Shown: piece after piece, positions 37,830 through 52,900 of the stretch
Layout of the letters: each line of letters begins with the position of its first letter
Numbering within the stretch: position 1 is the first letter of the stretch
Assembly (NCBI GenBank): GCA_029721515.1
Contig: CM056561.1
Coordinates: forward strand, 18,458,635 to 18,522,634
Source: Synanceia verrucosa
Lineage: Eukaryota; Chordata; Actinopteri; Perciformes; Synanceiidae
Length of the DNA stretch: 64,000 nt
Direction: 5' to 3'
Notes under the pieces: model-generated
Database searches by the model: none
What the model saw: the letters and a program-made list of their open reading frames with translations, nothing else
What the model was told of the DNA's origin: nothing
Made by a program: the position numbers and the translations under genes

Positions 37830-40800
37830 TGTGTGTGTGTGTGTGTGTGTTGGGGTGGAGGGAGGTGGATGACGCAGACAATGTGTCCTGATGCTTCATC
37901 CACCTGCTGCTGCTCTTCTGTACTTTTGGGTTGACCTGTAGGCGAAGTGCTGCAGAGCGCCAATGTCAAATGGTGAGTCCAGTTGGTAGCGCTGATTGCT
38001 CAGTCTGCTGCAGCATGTTTGTTTATCGTTTAGGGCAGGATCAGTCTGTGTCTCATTATCTCTGAGCTTTCATCTGTTCCACCCTGGCTTAGTGCCGTCT
38101 TAATGAGCGTACCTGCCTGACATGTGCGGAGTCGCCTTCAATCAATCCTCAACAGACCTGGTCATCTTCTCAACACAGTTACAAAAGCCACAATGAGTCT
38201 CTTCAGACAGTAGCCATTGGTCATAAGAGGCGATAAGCAATCTTCTGTAACTGATTTAAAAACACACAGTGGCGATGGACAGTCCATGGGAGCAAATGTG
38301 ATCATATGTGGACACGGTTCTTACATGTTAAGGATGCGGAGCCAAAATGTCACATGTTCACAAATAAATGCTATTCGTCCACCTGGCAAATAATGCATTT
38401 CCTTTTTAGCCTGAAGGATAACAATATTCCAAACAACTTCAGCTATTCCATATGACAAAAAAATAATCAGCAATGATAATTGCTTTATTGCTACCTTCTT
38501 TTTTCAGACAATGTCATTTATCAGCAAAGAAATCTGCAGATTAAGCAATAATGTTGATAAATACAAGTTTGCAGACCTACATCTTATTAAAAGTACTTTA
38601 TAAATACTTGAATTATATACTGAATATACATAATGTAAGTATTTATAAAAACAAAACATAATATTAAAATATTTTTTACTATGACATCTATTTGGAGTAT
38701 CAAGCTCTAAAAATAAATCCAGTGACATACACAGGGGCCAGCATGTAGAGCTGCCTTGAACAGGACTTCTCCATTAATTCTGCAGTTAAAAATGAATGGC
38801 TCTGGCATTTAGAAGCTTTTCGCTGCACTGAGCGCCCAGACAGCAGTAGAGATGGAGCACTTTATCTCCCTTTCTGCTCTCCTGTTTTTTTTTTGGGGGG
38901 GGGTGTACTGAATAAAGGCTGCCCCCTTTTTGCCTTGTGTGAGTTTACACAAGACTTATTGCACATGCTCCATGTGATGAGGAAGAAACGAAACTGGGGG
39001 GAGAACCTCTCTTTTAAAGGGAAGGAAGGAAAAGGAAAGTAGGCCACGCTGTTCTAAAAGCAGCAGAGAATTAAGAGTAAAAACAGTATCAACAGAAGAA
39101 GTACTCAACGAGCAGAATGGTCTGTTTTTAGAATACTATAATATTATTATTATTATATTATAATTACTGATGCATTAATGTGTACACCACTTTAACAGCT
39201 GGTAAGGGTGGAGCTGATTGGAACTGCTTTATATACTGCAATGTACCTAAATTAATAACATTATATCACAATTGATTTGTGGATTTATTCTTTCTTATTA
39301 ATAACCCAAACCTAAGTGACATTGTCAAATAAATAGTTTGAAGTAAAAACAATATTTGTTTCAAAAATGCAGAAGAACAAAGTAGCATAAAATGGAAATA
39401 AGCAAATAAAGTACAAAAGTAGAATACTTGAGCAAATGCTCTGTTACTTTCCACCACTGGCAGTAGGTGATGTAACAGATGTTTCTACACAGGCCAGGCA
39501 GTCTAAGCCCTGTGTCTCTAATTGTTTTGTAGAAATGAGTCACTTCAGCTGGCCCACAAGGCTTTTGGGAGTTGGACTACAGCTTGAAGAAAACTTCAAA
39601 GGGGTTTGTTAATGTCCTGTTCTAACACCGCGGGCTACGCTTCACCCTGCAGCCCCCCTACACACAAAATTCAGGAGAACTAAATGTAGACGTACTCACC
39701 TGCATGAGGGTCTGACAGGAGTTGGCGGCATTGGGAAAACACGAGCAGAGGAAAAGAAAAATACAGCGTTAGAAACACCAGGCTACATTTTCATGCCCTG
39801 CAGACATCAATGTGACTTGAGCTCCCTGACCTTGTTTATTTACGACTAGAGCGCATGTCCCTTGGTGATGGATGTTGCATAAAGCTTAGCGCCTAACAGC
39901 TCTGGCTCAAACAGATCAATAACTGGCCCCACATGAGACCCAACCCTTCCCCGTGGCTCTATCCACAGCACAGATCACAAGGCCTGGTGGGACAGTGCTG
40001 ACCAGAGCTTTCTGACAGATGGTCACTGATCCTGGGGTACGCAGGAGCCAGACATGGAGCCAGGCACTGGAAATGAGGCTTTGTGAATTATTAAATAACA
40101 AGATGTCAGACAGGGAGTGCAACCTACATTTATTCATAACAGTACCAAGAGAAAACAAACTCACAGAGCCTGTCTGAAAGCATCAGATATTTCCCTTCTA
40201 ATCCATCACCGTCTACTTGGTCAGCACTTCACTGGATCAGCACAGACAGTGCTGACCATCTACAGCAGACAACAGTGGAATTAATATCTCTTATAAACAC
40301 TTAATTCTACCTGATTTTAATGCTTAAATCAATGCCTGGACTTTGTTAGGGGGATTAATCAAACACTTCCCAGCTGCCCAGGTCTAATCCCTCTCCAGTC
40401 ACAGCAGATGCACACGGCCAAGTGGCAGACTGGGACTTGGAGGTGAGATGAGAGCACATTAAGTCTCCGAACAGCTCAGTATAATTCCGAATAATGTCAT
40501 TAATTAATGTTGCTGGGATAAGTGACAGAAAATGGACGTACAGATGGATGGATCAACAGATTCAAAAATATTATTTCAGTTCATATAAATTTGAACTAAA
40601 ACTGACACTGTGTTTCTGATGAGACAATGAGTTCCCAGTTACTGTAGCTAGCTGCTAGGACAGTATCAGATGATGCCAAGTGAAATTTCAAAACAGATTT
40701 TGTGAAACCACCAGCAGAATAATCCACTGTTGCAACACTTTCAGTTTATTGGTGTTTAACATCTCCTCTTTAGAGCATTTTATAACCAGACTCCCTAAGG

Positions 40801-43800
40801 CGTACAGATACCCTACAAATATTAGGTAGAATTCTGTACAATTTCTATCTGGTCAATTAAAAACAAACAGGAACTCACCCTCTGCTGAATGGTTGCATGT
40901 TTATGCTCCATTTCCCTCTTCTCCATGGCTGAATCAATCACCAGCTGATCCAGCTGAAAGTCACACAGACAAAACAAAAAGAAAGCAAATTGAATGCTCC
41001 TGAAGAGACATCCAGCCAAAAGGTACATCCATACCAGTCATACTCCATGGTATTACAGTAGTAAAACGTTATTTAGAGCTTCCCCTTGCAAACACAGGCT
41101 AAGCCTCCAATGACAGGTTAGGTCACAGTTTGGTAATGAAGCATTGATTCTCCTGCAGCAGTGACAAACAAGTCAGCCCACAAAAACATGTTTGTGCAGC
41201 GTTTTATTACAAGGTAGGGACAACACATGCCAAAAATCACATCACAACAATCCAATGCATCAAACTATTGTGTCTTGTCAATAAAGGTCAAATGAAAATG
41301 AAGACAGCGACACAGCTCAGCTGAGTGGTGATGATGCTTCGCTCACCTCAGCAGCCAGTTTCTTCATGTACGGGTCGATCTCATCCAGCAGGTTGTAGCC
41401 CTGCTGGAACAGTGAGTACTGGGCGTGCATGAACGACAGCATCTGGGTGGGACAGAGTTAACATAACAGAACATGAAGCAGAATGTATTACACTGATGCA
41501 GGGTGATGTGAATCTGCGTCGACTTACAGCATCAAGGATCTCAAACTTCTTCTTCGCCTGGAGGACGTTGATCTGCAGAAAGAAGGAAAGAAAAGAGAGA
41601 CACCTGTTTCTAAACACAAATACAAAAAATAATTTGATGATATCCACAGCAAAACACCACACATTTTATGTCACCTGTACAGTCTACTGAAATAACTCCA
41701 TCTAGTGGACAATAATTGTCTTTTTTTAACTTCAAAAAACATACAATATATTTAACACCTATAATAAAAATTTTTTAAGGTTTGATGACATTTCTAGTTA
41801 TTTTCACAAATTTTATACAAAACAATAAATCAATTATTCTACAGATTAATCCATACTGAAAAAATAATCATTAGTTAATAATTCAAAATGAGCTCTACCA
41901 CAAACAACTGCTGCTTTTACATTAACACATGAATAATAATAATAATCTAATGACAGAATGTGTAATAGCACAGTCACAGGGGACATCATCTGCATTCAGT
42001 ACATTAAAATTATAATTATAATTCAAAATTATTGGTAAACATGTATAGGTACAAAGCAACAAAATGCAGTTTAGCAGTTCTAACCAGAAGTGCAATAAGC
42101 AGTAAGTGCATGAAGCATAAATAGTGTGTATATAAGCTGTATGGTACAACATATGGACAATATTTAGAGGTGAAACCTATGTACAGGTGAGTCCATATAT
42201 ACAGTTGAGTGACAAATGATTGAGGTACTACGAGCATATTATACAGCTGGATTTGTGTGTTAAGAAAACTATAAGCAGGAACTATAACATCATTTACAAT
42301 GATAGACATGGGCAGATGATACATTAGGCAACACAAAATGTAGATAAAGTGAGATTAAGCACTGCATAAATAACAGATTGTTATATGATCCAGGAAGTAT
42401 TCTCTACTTGAGTAAAAGTAGAGAATACTTCCTGTATCATATGTTCATAAACAAACAAGCTCCCTACGGCAAACCAGGAGTTAAAGCCTTTACATTGTGC
42501 ATCTTAACTGATGCAAATACCATTTTGTGCTGCATTTAAGAGGTCACTTGTACATATAGAGCATCTCCCTACAGCTATAACCTTTTCTGCTTTGAGACTC
42601 CTTCAATTAAGACTTAAAAGGGTAATGTGTTTGAGAGCAGTGAGAGAAAGCTGCCAGCAGACACCGTGAAGAATGGAAAAGAGGGCACGGCCATCACAGC
42701 GATCACACTGAATCAGTCACTTTGTTCCCCTGCGGGCAGTCAAGGGTGGGAGGTTACAACTTGTGGGCAAAATAAACTGCATGCCGCATACTGTACGAAC
42801 AGATGATGATGTCTCCATATTGACTTGAGTTGCAGTTACTCTCAAAAATATGAAAAATAGTGATTTTGCCTGACTTAATACTAAAAAAAAAAAGGAAGAA
42901 TCCAGAAGACCAGTCCCATATTTAGTGTGCATACAGATACGTCTCTGTTGGGTAGCTTTAGCTGAGTTCATGGGTACGTGAAGGAGGACACCTAACACTA
43001 ACAAAAACTAACCTGTAACACGTAGTCCAGAGCGAGGTGACGGAAGCACTTGCGAGTGATGCTGAGCGTGCCGACTGCTTCTTCCACCTCGTGAGGCTTG
43101 TTCCTTGGCGCCTGGGCGTTCTTCACCTGCGCTATTTCCATGTCTTCACGCACCCTGTCAAAGTGCTTCTTGGTCTCCTTGAACTTCCGAACATCCCTGA
43201 CAGACACAGACAAGTAGAGAGACGTCAGCGACTACACTGAAACAACCTTCACTTCAGAAGGCAGCAGAATTACACAGAGTTGAATAGTTAGAGCGACCAC
43301 AAAACCAATGTGAGGTAACCATGAGGCTACACTGCACTGCTCATGATACATCTGTGACAACATATCTGGGATGCAAATGGTTGTACTTTGTTTAATATTT
43401 AAAAAACACCAAAAATGTTTTCAGGGGTAACAAGCGTAAGTCTGCTCTTTAAAGGTTCAGGACTGTGTTGAATCTTTTATACAGCTTAATGTTGTAAAGG
43501 GATACCTGTCTGGAGCACCGAGAATTCTGGATTTACTCACTCTTTCACAAAGTTGTGCAACTGCTGCTTTACAGACCGCTGAGCTTGATCGAACAGGATC
43601 TGAAAGAGATGAAAACAGAAGAGATTAGTATGAAGACATTCATCTATTTAGGGAGAGAAAAGACAAGCTTTTTAAAGTAACAGCAGATCAATCCACGACT
43701 ACATAAAACACATTTAATTCTCACAGAATAGTTTTTAAAAGTATTTTTTTATTGGATAAGTTGTTAGCAGTCCCACCAACGGGACATTTCCCTTCCACAA

Positions 43801-46301
43801 TTCTCACATGATCTCTTTTAAATGAATGCATGGAGCCCAAAGGGTCAACCTATCCAAAATTTCACAAAACAAATTAAAGGAATGAATTAATTAGACAACT
43901 CTGATTTGAATATCTGACTGCATGTATCAGTTATATCAGTGTGAATACTTTTGAAACTTAAGTGCATATTGCTAAAAATATGGATACTAGGTTTTTGATT
44001 GCAGGACTTTTACTGTAGTGGAGTATTTAAACATTAATGTATTAGTACTCTAAGTAAAAGATCTGAATAGTTCTTCCATCACTGACCAAACTGTGATGTA
44101 AAAAATAATACTGACAGTGGGTCAAAACAAGCTGATGTTACTAACATTTTTTTTAGTGTAACAACTAAAGATGAACTATTGTTTGATTGAAATTTGTATT
44201 ACTCATAGACTGTTAAACCATATTTATCTGCATAATATGACTTTTGGAGGGAAAACAACAATGTGCTCCACTAAAACCACCAACAGAGGGCAACGATGCT
44301 CAGCTTTTTTTCCCCCACATGGTGCATGCAAACTAAATCAGCCTTTAACAAGTGCCACTCTGACTCAAACTACACCTGCTGCGACACAATAATGCTCTGC
44401 CTTCTTTTAGGTGTTTCACAGTCAAGATCAGTCCTCTTGTCTTTCGCACTCCGAGCACATCCTCTGTGATCGCTCCTGCCATCATGCTGCTGCTGCAAAA
44501 TAGGTCACTCGAGCAGGGAGGGAGGGAGGAAGTGAGTGAGAGGGAGGAGAGGAGGCTTTTGGTACAATGTGACACTGCAGAGTCTGCATCCAACGCAGGG
44601 TGCAAACAGACGAATCATCAGAGTCCATGTGCTATCACCATAACTGAGCAGCTCTATCTGTTAAAGGGTTTGCATCCTCATCCCACCTGAGTAATTGGAT
44701 ATACAACTGTGGTTGTGGATTAGAAGATTTGAAAGGTCTTATAAACTAAGCTTACGGCCATTTAAACTAAGGGATTACAGGCGCTGATGATGAGCAAGAC
44801 ACCTCTCTATAGACATGGGAGGGAGCCATTGGCCAGTATAGAAAATAAGTACAGACTTTGAGTTGACCAGGCTTCAAAATAAAATATGTGGCTGACATGG
44901 AAGTGGTCATCTTATTCCTGCCACTAAAAGAAATGTGCTTGTTTGATGGAGGGTTAAGGCTTCATTTTACCGCTCTATAAACCCACTGGGTCCAAATAAG
45001 TGTGAAAGCAGAACAACAACGCGGCCCTCCCATCCTGTTTGTTGCTTCATCGCATCAGAAATCATTCACTTTACTGGAGCAAAGGAATTCCTCGAATGCT
45101 GCATCAGCCAACTTGCCAGTAACACGCTAACAGGTGAGCCAGCCTTTGTAGTCAAGCAAATAAAGTGCCTCTGATGCAAAGCATCACGTTTGACTCCTAA
45201 GGTTTGATAGTGCATGTGAGGTCAAAAAGCTCAAGTGAGAAGTGGACTCGAGGACTCCCACAAACATGCAAAGACTCAAAAACAGAACCAGCAGGGCAGC
45301 GGTGTACAGCAACCATAAACACCCGGGTGTAAGATTAGGTTTGGACACCGTGCAGACAGGACTGATGTGTACGGACGCACAATGTAAACCACAATCATTA
45401 AAAGTAGTCAAGTCAACAAGTTGAGTGTGTGACTGGTGGCAAGAAAGCTGCTGTGAGGCTTCCTGGCTCTGGGGGTAGTGCAGTGAGGAGCATTCCTGAG
45501 CTGCTTTTGTGGCAAGTTGACACCCTACTTTCATTGGACGAGGTGCCAGAGGTTGTCTCTGATGTGAACTAGCCTGACTGCAGGATTAACAATGCAACAC
45601 CTAAAAGAAATTCAATATGCCTACAGGAATATTGCTGGTCTAATGGTAAATAATTTGATGCATCACCATGAAATTAGGACATTCATGGCCCCCAGAGATT
45701 TATTCAAGATTATAATTAAGACTGTCAAGACATTAAAAATCCAAGTTTCAAAAACAGAATCCAGAACATCACTTTGTCCACAAGTAGCCTACCTTTGAAG
45801 CTATTATAGCATAGCACGCTAACACAATGAACATGGTAACTAATCACAGTGAAATTAAAGCATGCATGTCTTTAGCTTCCTGAAATTTCCAAGTAAAATA
45901 CATAAGGAGGACGGTGAAGGAGAAATACATAAATGAAAGGATGCTTCTTTTATACAGTACACAGTAAGATGTTTCGCACTGCTGTCCTAAATTAACAGTA
46001 TTGCTGATTTCCAAAATATTTTTTATGTTTCTCCAATGATTAATCCACTAGTATGCACAATCTTTAATGCTAAAATATAATTGTTGCTTTACATGAATCA
46101 AATTTACTCTTTTACAAAAAAAGCTGAAAAAAATAGCAAAGGACATTATGAATTAGTTATTGCATTTCTGAAAAAACAGTGTTTTAGTGATTGTATGTTA
46201 TTCTTTATTCATTTCTGACTTCTCAGACAATTCAAGTGTTTTGGCTCAAACTTGGGCCAATACAAACATACATATATATATACGTATATACGTATTTATA
46301 C

Positions 46302-46378
<77 letters not shown>

Positions 46379-46406
46379 ACAGTGTTACCACTACACCACC
46401 GTGCCG

Positions 46407-46458
<52 letters not shown>

Positions 46459-46862
46459 CGGCACGGTGGTGTAGTGGTTAGCACTGTCGCCTCACAGCAA
46501 GAAGGTACCGGGTTCGAATCCCTTTCTGTGTGTGGGGCCTTTCTGTGTGGAGTTTGCATGTTCTCCCCGTGTCTGCGTGGGTTCTCTCCGGGTACTCCGG
46601 CTTCCTCCCACCATCCAAAAACATGCATGGGGATTAGGTTAATTGGCTAATTCAAAAATTGACTGTAGGTGTGAATGTGAGTGTGAGTGGTTGTCTGTCT
46701 CTATGTGCCCTGCGATGAGGTGGCGACTTGTCCAGGGTGTACCCTGCCTTCTGCCCTAAGACAGCTGGGATAGGCTCCAGCCCCCCCGCGACCCTATGAG
46801 GATAAGCGGTAGATAATGGATGGATGGATGGATATATATATACATATATATATATATATACA

Positions 46863-46919
<57 letters not shown>

Positions 46920-49900
46920 TATATATATATATGTGTATATATATATGATTATTCTTCCAAAGAGGGCACTTGAGCACATGTTTTGTCAAGAGGGTAATTT
47001 AGTGTGCATTTTTGTCTCCAAAGTGGGCAGAGACTATAGACTTCGAGTCATGTTAAAAGTATAAATGAGATCCCTTTTTCTTTGAATTGGATGTGGCTAA
47101 ACAAAGAGAACTATCAAACATGTTATAATTAAGTGAGTTGAGGGTATCTTTCACCTCTTCCATGACCTGATATCAGAGCTGTGGAATGAGACGGCTACAA
47201 ACACCCTCACAATGGACTACTGTCTATAGTGGCTGCCAGTTCGCCGCTCATTCCACAGACATGTTGAGACGCAGGCTGATCTAATGAAAGCTGTCAAGCA
47301 ATTATCTTTAGCCAAATTGGTTGATCGGTGCACAAGAGTGAGCAAACAACTGTCAAATGAGACAACTGTTGTTTTGACTTTATATCCAGGGAAGTTGACG
47401 GTCTTCTACTGTTGCATGAGAGCACCAGAGCATTTAGTCTGCTCATTCAATCAAAGTAGAAAGAGCACTGACGGTTACACTCAATAGCCTAGTTTTCCTA
47501 CCTGACCTGCATAATCCAATGCAAGTCAATTACTGTTGTACCATAAAGACAGACATCAATTCAGTCATATTTTCTATTGGCCTGCCCCTACATGTAAATA
47601 AACACTTCCTAATACAATGTATCTGGCTATATAACCTCAATTTTAAACATATTTAAGTTTACACATATCAATAAAAAACATACAGTAAATGATGTAAAGG
47701 AAGTTATGAAAGGGCTGTTGTATTGAATCATACTAGATCGTACAAGGATACCTTGGTATGTGGCGTGGTGGAGTTTAGATGCTTGAAGAAAAGGCAACAC
47801 TAGAAAAATGTAAAACCTATTGTATATAATTCCTTTATTATTCATGTGTCTCTCTTTCCCTCAGCAAGTATTCATGCTCTTCAAGCCTAATCTTATCATA
47901 AGGAAATCAAAGATCAGCTGTCGATATGCAGTATTTTAAAGCTATAGTTATTAATCTTGGAGAACTAGCAAGAGATAGTTAAATTTTAGTGTCACCTCCT
48001 CTAAACTCCACCCCCTTTTCCCCTCCTGTCAGTGCTCCATTCAAAGCCACGCCCTCTCTCCTTCTAACTTGGTATTTCTGCAGAGGAGTGAATATTTATA
48101 CATAATGTATTGACATCTCTCAAGGTGGAAGGACCATTTCACACAGTATAACAAAAAGTGTTTCTGTTTCTGATTCTGATTCTGTTCAGAAATATTCTGT
48201 ACAGAATAACAGTGCTGGGCTCCTTTTTAAAACACATTTTCAGATATTTTTACACTCTGAACAAAGGCTTCAGTTGAAGTCTGTAAGGAATGAGAAGGAC
48301 TGCTGCTGCAGACAAAAACGCCTCCCTGCTGCGTCTTGCTTTGTTTTCCAGTTTCCAAATATAACTGAGGGACACCACTGCTGGCATCCCACATGGGAAT
48401 ATGTTCACTCGGTATGTGCAGCCTTCTGCATGAGCGTACCTACTGAATAAAAATTAGTTACGTCAGGAAATTGTATGCATGTGACCGAAAATGTAATTAG
48501 AATATCAACTCCTCCTTCCATACATGCCTCACGTCTGTAAATAGCCTTTGGCAGCTCAGATGTTAGTCTCTCGTTGCATCTCTGTGTCAGTCACTCCTCA
48601 TTTCTAATGGATGCTCAGAGTCAAACATAAATCAATAATTTATTGAGTATTCATATGGAGTTTCATGCTTGAGTTAAACAGAAAAAGTCAAACTCTTGGC
48701 CTGATTTTTACCATTTTGTGAACTTTGGAAGGGAAAAGAAGCACAGACTTGGAATTAAAGTTAAAAAAAAATAGAGTTATACTTGGCTTGACCTTCATAC
48801 AAACAAAGCCTGTTTGTTCTGTTTGGTGCTGAAACTGGCGAGAGAGAGCAAAGCGATCAGGAAATGGAGAGAAGCGAGGGCCAGGACTTTTGTATTTTTC
48901 TTGGATCCATGCATTTGCTTGTCTGAGCTTGCGTCCTTGTACACGCTCAGATGTGTGTGTGTGTGTGTGTTTATTTTTAATGTTTTAAAGGCATTCGAGC
49001 ATGGCTGCGACAAGGGAAGTTGGCACTCTGCAGCCCCATTTGTGTGGTGCCATTTCAGATTCTCGAGCAGCAGCATGCAAGCAGAGGGACATCCGTCACA
49101 AGCAGCAGATGTAACATCATCATTTCTTATTCACTGGAGCACTGCTGGAGTCCTGTCGGCTACAGGAGCGCTGCACAGTTTAATGCACACGGTGTCTTTC
49201 CTGATTAAAACAGGAACACATAAAAGATGTCGACATTAAATGTTAACAAACATCTTAAACATGGATGGATCAAGAGGTGGTGTCACATCATTGCAAATGT
49301 TACTATTCCTGTGAAATCTTTCATGTCAGGGGACTCCCTCTTATCGCTTCAGTCTTGCACTACGCTTAGCGTACATGCCCACTGCTTTGGTCTGCTTTTA
49401 CATCAAACTAACAAAGGAAAACCTTTGAGAGCCAATCATATTAATGTCCAGTCAGACTCTTGGCTCTAATGGACAGGACGGAGGAAGGCAGAGGGCTGAA
49501 AACCCAGCTGAGCTTACAGTGGCAGAGGCCAGCTGGTCCCAGGCCAGACCCTTACTCTTTTGTGCTCTCTAGAAGTGTGACACCCTGAACTAGACAAATA
49601 GGGGATTTGATGGGATGACTGCAACTGAGAAGCAGCAAGTAGGCCTAAAACCGCCATATGAGTGCATTTACAAAAGGCCAGGGAAAGAAAAAGAAGAACA
49701 CCTTTCCAATAAAAAGAAAGACTTGACAATATAAGCTTCACAAAGCAGATTTTCACACAAATATTGCATTATGTTGTACAAGTGTTTTAGGGATCTGCAG
49801 TTCTCAAATATTCATATAACAAGAACTGAAGATCATTCATGAGGATTTGTGATATTTCACATGAAATTGTACACGTTTAGGTTGGTACACTTAACTAAAA

Positions 49901-52900
49901 CAAATGCAGTTTTAACACAGCAGTCATGCAACAGATCATCCTGCAGGATTCTTACTTATACTGTTATAAACATAGATCCTTCAAAACCAGGAAACAAGCT
50001 CAAGAGAATGCATACGTAACTAGAAAAGTACTCAGAGAGCGCAGATCTCCACCAAGGCGGCAGCGGCTTCATTTTATCATTTAAACTTACCCCCCACCGT
50101 CAAGGAGGTTATGTTTTCACCGGGGCTTGTTTATTTGCTTGTTTGTTGGTTTGTCGGTTTGCAAAGTAACTCAAAAAAATGGATGATTTGTGTTTTACTT
50201 TGACTTGTTTGATTGAAGTAAAATGCACAAAGAAAATTTGTGCTTGAGCCACATTAGTATAAATGCAGTAGTTCAATTGATTTTTATGGCCACAAAGACA
50301 ACACAGACACCTTATAGAGCTGATATGGGGAACTTTACATATTCTGAAGTTATGGAGCAACACAATCACTTATTTGTAGTTGTATTTTTGTCTACTCTAC
50401 TCACTCAAAAGATCCTATTTGTCTCCATTGTGCACCAACATAGACTATATATTTACTCTGGACGCAGTGGTTTCATGGTACTTGCTGGAACAATTCGCCT
50501 TTTAAGGCACTCCAACATAGGCTGCTTCTTTATTTGTATTACTGTAAATATTGTATCAATCTGATCTACGGTATGCTGTACACACCATATTCATATCATG
50601 TCCCCAGATGTTTGTTCTGCATGGTGACATTACTTGTGCTTTTTCCGACACTGTGTATAACTTTGTTCTTATTGCATCTATACATTATTCTGCAATTTAT
50701 TGTCTCAGTACTTGTACTGTGTTCCAATGACAATAAAGTTCATTGTGATCTCGTCTAATTTCTGTCAACAACAAAATCAACAAGTCATTGCAACCAACTG
50801 TCCTGCTTTGTACAGTACAGTACTGCCCCCCTCTCCTAAAACATAATATATCAGACAAGAGGACACTACTGTCTGCCTCACATGCTATTGTCAGTCACGA
50901 ACATGCCGTACACATGTTCGACCATATGTAGCACATTCAAGGTTACCCAGGGTTACTACTGTCCAGCGGCTAAAGCTAATCCACGCCTGACCCATTAACC
51001 TTCCACTTGTTATGCTGACCCCTCTCAGTCTTCCTCTCCTCCTGCTTCAGAAAGGAATGTGATGCACACTCACACACACACACACCCTGCACTTTACAGC
51101 ATCATCAAGCATGCAACAGGTTTAAGTTAATGGGCTTCAAAGGGGCTCAGAAGGGCAGGAGGGGGTGCAGGAAGCAGAGGGTCAGGAGGCGGGGAAGGGA
51201 AACAACATCGCAGTAAAGCTGAAGCGCTGTTTAATGTTGGGGTATGACGAACATACACTAACTATGGAGGACCAAACCTGACATAAGTATAAATAAATAA
51301 ATGTATAAATAAATACAGGAATAACTAAATAAAAGAAATAAATAATTAAATGCATGAATAAATAAATAAACATTTATTTATTTATATATTTATTTATTTA
51401 TTTACACATTTATTTCTACATTTATTTATTTACACATTTCTGTGTCCATATGTTAATGAGGTAGGAGGGAAAACGTCAGTCTCATTCAAGATTGGTCAAC
51501 TGAGCGATCCAATCAGATCTATAGGGATGGCGAGACGCTACACATCTCATTGTTTTCCTTGGGCTACAATTTGTCCGTAACAACTGACTTTCACCACCAA
51601 AACAACATACCAGAGGAGAGGACATCTCGAGACCACCAGGATCTCCATGGATGATCAGCCCACCCAACAAGTGACTGAGGCAGTGCAGGGAAAGGAAGCA
51701 GAGGCGAGGATGCCGATCAGGCCCAGCTGCTAAGATACAGAAACAAACGCACAGACCACCGCTACCGATCATCTTCCTGATGGACGTATTAGAGCTACAG
51801 CTTTGTCCGGAACTGCAACATTATTTTCATCACAGAGGTCTCGAGATGTCCTCCGGTATGTTGTTTTGGTGAGGACAGTCAGTGGTTACGGACAAACTGT
51901 CAGTGTCTTTTTTGCCTCCGTGGGACTGCCTGAGATGTGATAGGCTACAGATCTGAGTGACAGGTACAGCACTGACAGTCACACAGCAACAGACAGACAG
52001 ACATATTTAATGATGTGTTAAAGGAGCAATCCACATGGAATCAGATCAAACGCAGATCAGGAATATTCGTAGGACTCTGGTGAGGCCTGAAATGCCAGTT
52101 AATGTTGGATGAAGTCACTGCGCTGCTCTGTCTCAATTCACTGAATGTGGAGCATATGGGGACACTCTGGAGAGCAAGCTGACTTACCATGTGGTAGTTG
52201 ATGATTTCCTGGAGGCTCTCACTGCACTTCTCTAGGCATTCCTACAAGGAAAAACAACCTTTAACAAGATCATACATAAAGAAACAATTCTCAGAACTGA
52301 TGCTGCATTTGCAACTGAGAAATAAAACCCCACAACATTTATTTTAATTCTGAATGGAAGAACATTAAAATTAAACTGGTCACCAGGTACACTGGAGGAT
52401 TTCTTTTATATAATATATAATTGCAAGGTGCATCAGTTTATATTTTCTCTTACAATGGAAACTACAAATACGAACAAGACTTTAACTCTAAATTAGTTCT
52501 ATGGTTGAGGCCAAGAAGGTCTTTAATAGCAGTTAATGTCAGCAGCAATGTAAACAGTACAAGATGCTGGTTCTGCGAGCCGAGCCAAGAGTAAGTTTCC
52601 AGACCGGATCTGATGCTCACTTACTAATCTGTTAGTAATCAGGTTTACTCAGAGCTGTAAGGCTAAGAGAGGAGGAAAGTCCCCGTCCCAGGAGAAACTG
52701 CTCTGTAACAGTCTTATCCACTACACATCAGCAAAATATGACAAATAAAAAGCCACAGTAAAGGCTATACTACTTCATACAGAGCTGCTGTATGAAATCA
52801 CTTCTTGGACCTTACCGAAATAGTCTCGTCCTTCTTGCACTGCTGAGACAAATCCCGGACACCACTGACGAAGAGCTTGTTGGCGCTGATGTATGCCTTC

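Larger units (their letters stand above)
35524..39699 (-). other. acap3: acap3 intron between microexon 10 and exon 11
   Basis: About 4.2 kb with no exon found. It holds (AC)n at 36170-36234, a (GT)(GC) run at 37779-37850, and part of a dispersed repeat near 39.1-39.5 kb. Confidence 0.7.
43600..52187 (-). other. acap3: acap3 intron between exons 4 and 5
   Basis: About 8.6 kb without any exon found. It contains the AT-tract/SINE complex at 46.2-46.95 kb, a minisatellite-like piece at about 46950-47035, a dispersed repeat at about 50.0 kb, AAAT/TTTA runs at 51.29-51.44 kb and a long inverted repeat at 51.51-51.96 kb. Confidence 0.7.

Noticed and set aside
46457..46530. SINE head as a functional tRNA gene
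   Set aside because: It has A- and B-box-like motifs but no cloverleaf. The same sequence recurs with a long common body and an (ATGG)n tail, so it is a dispersed repeat.
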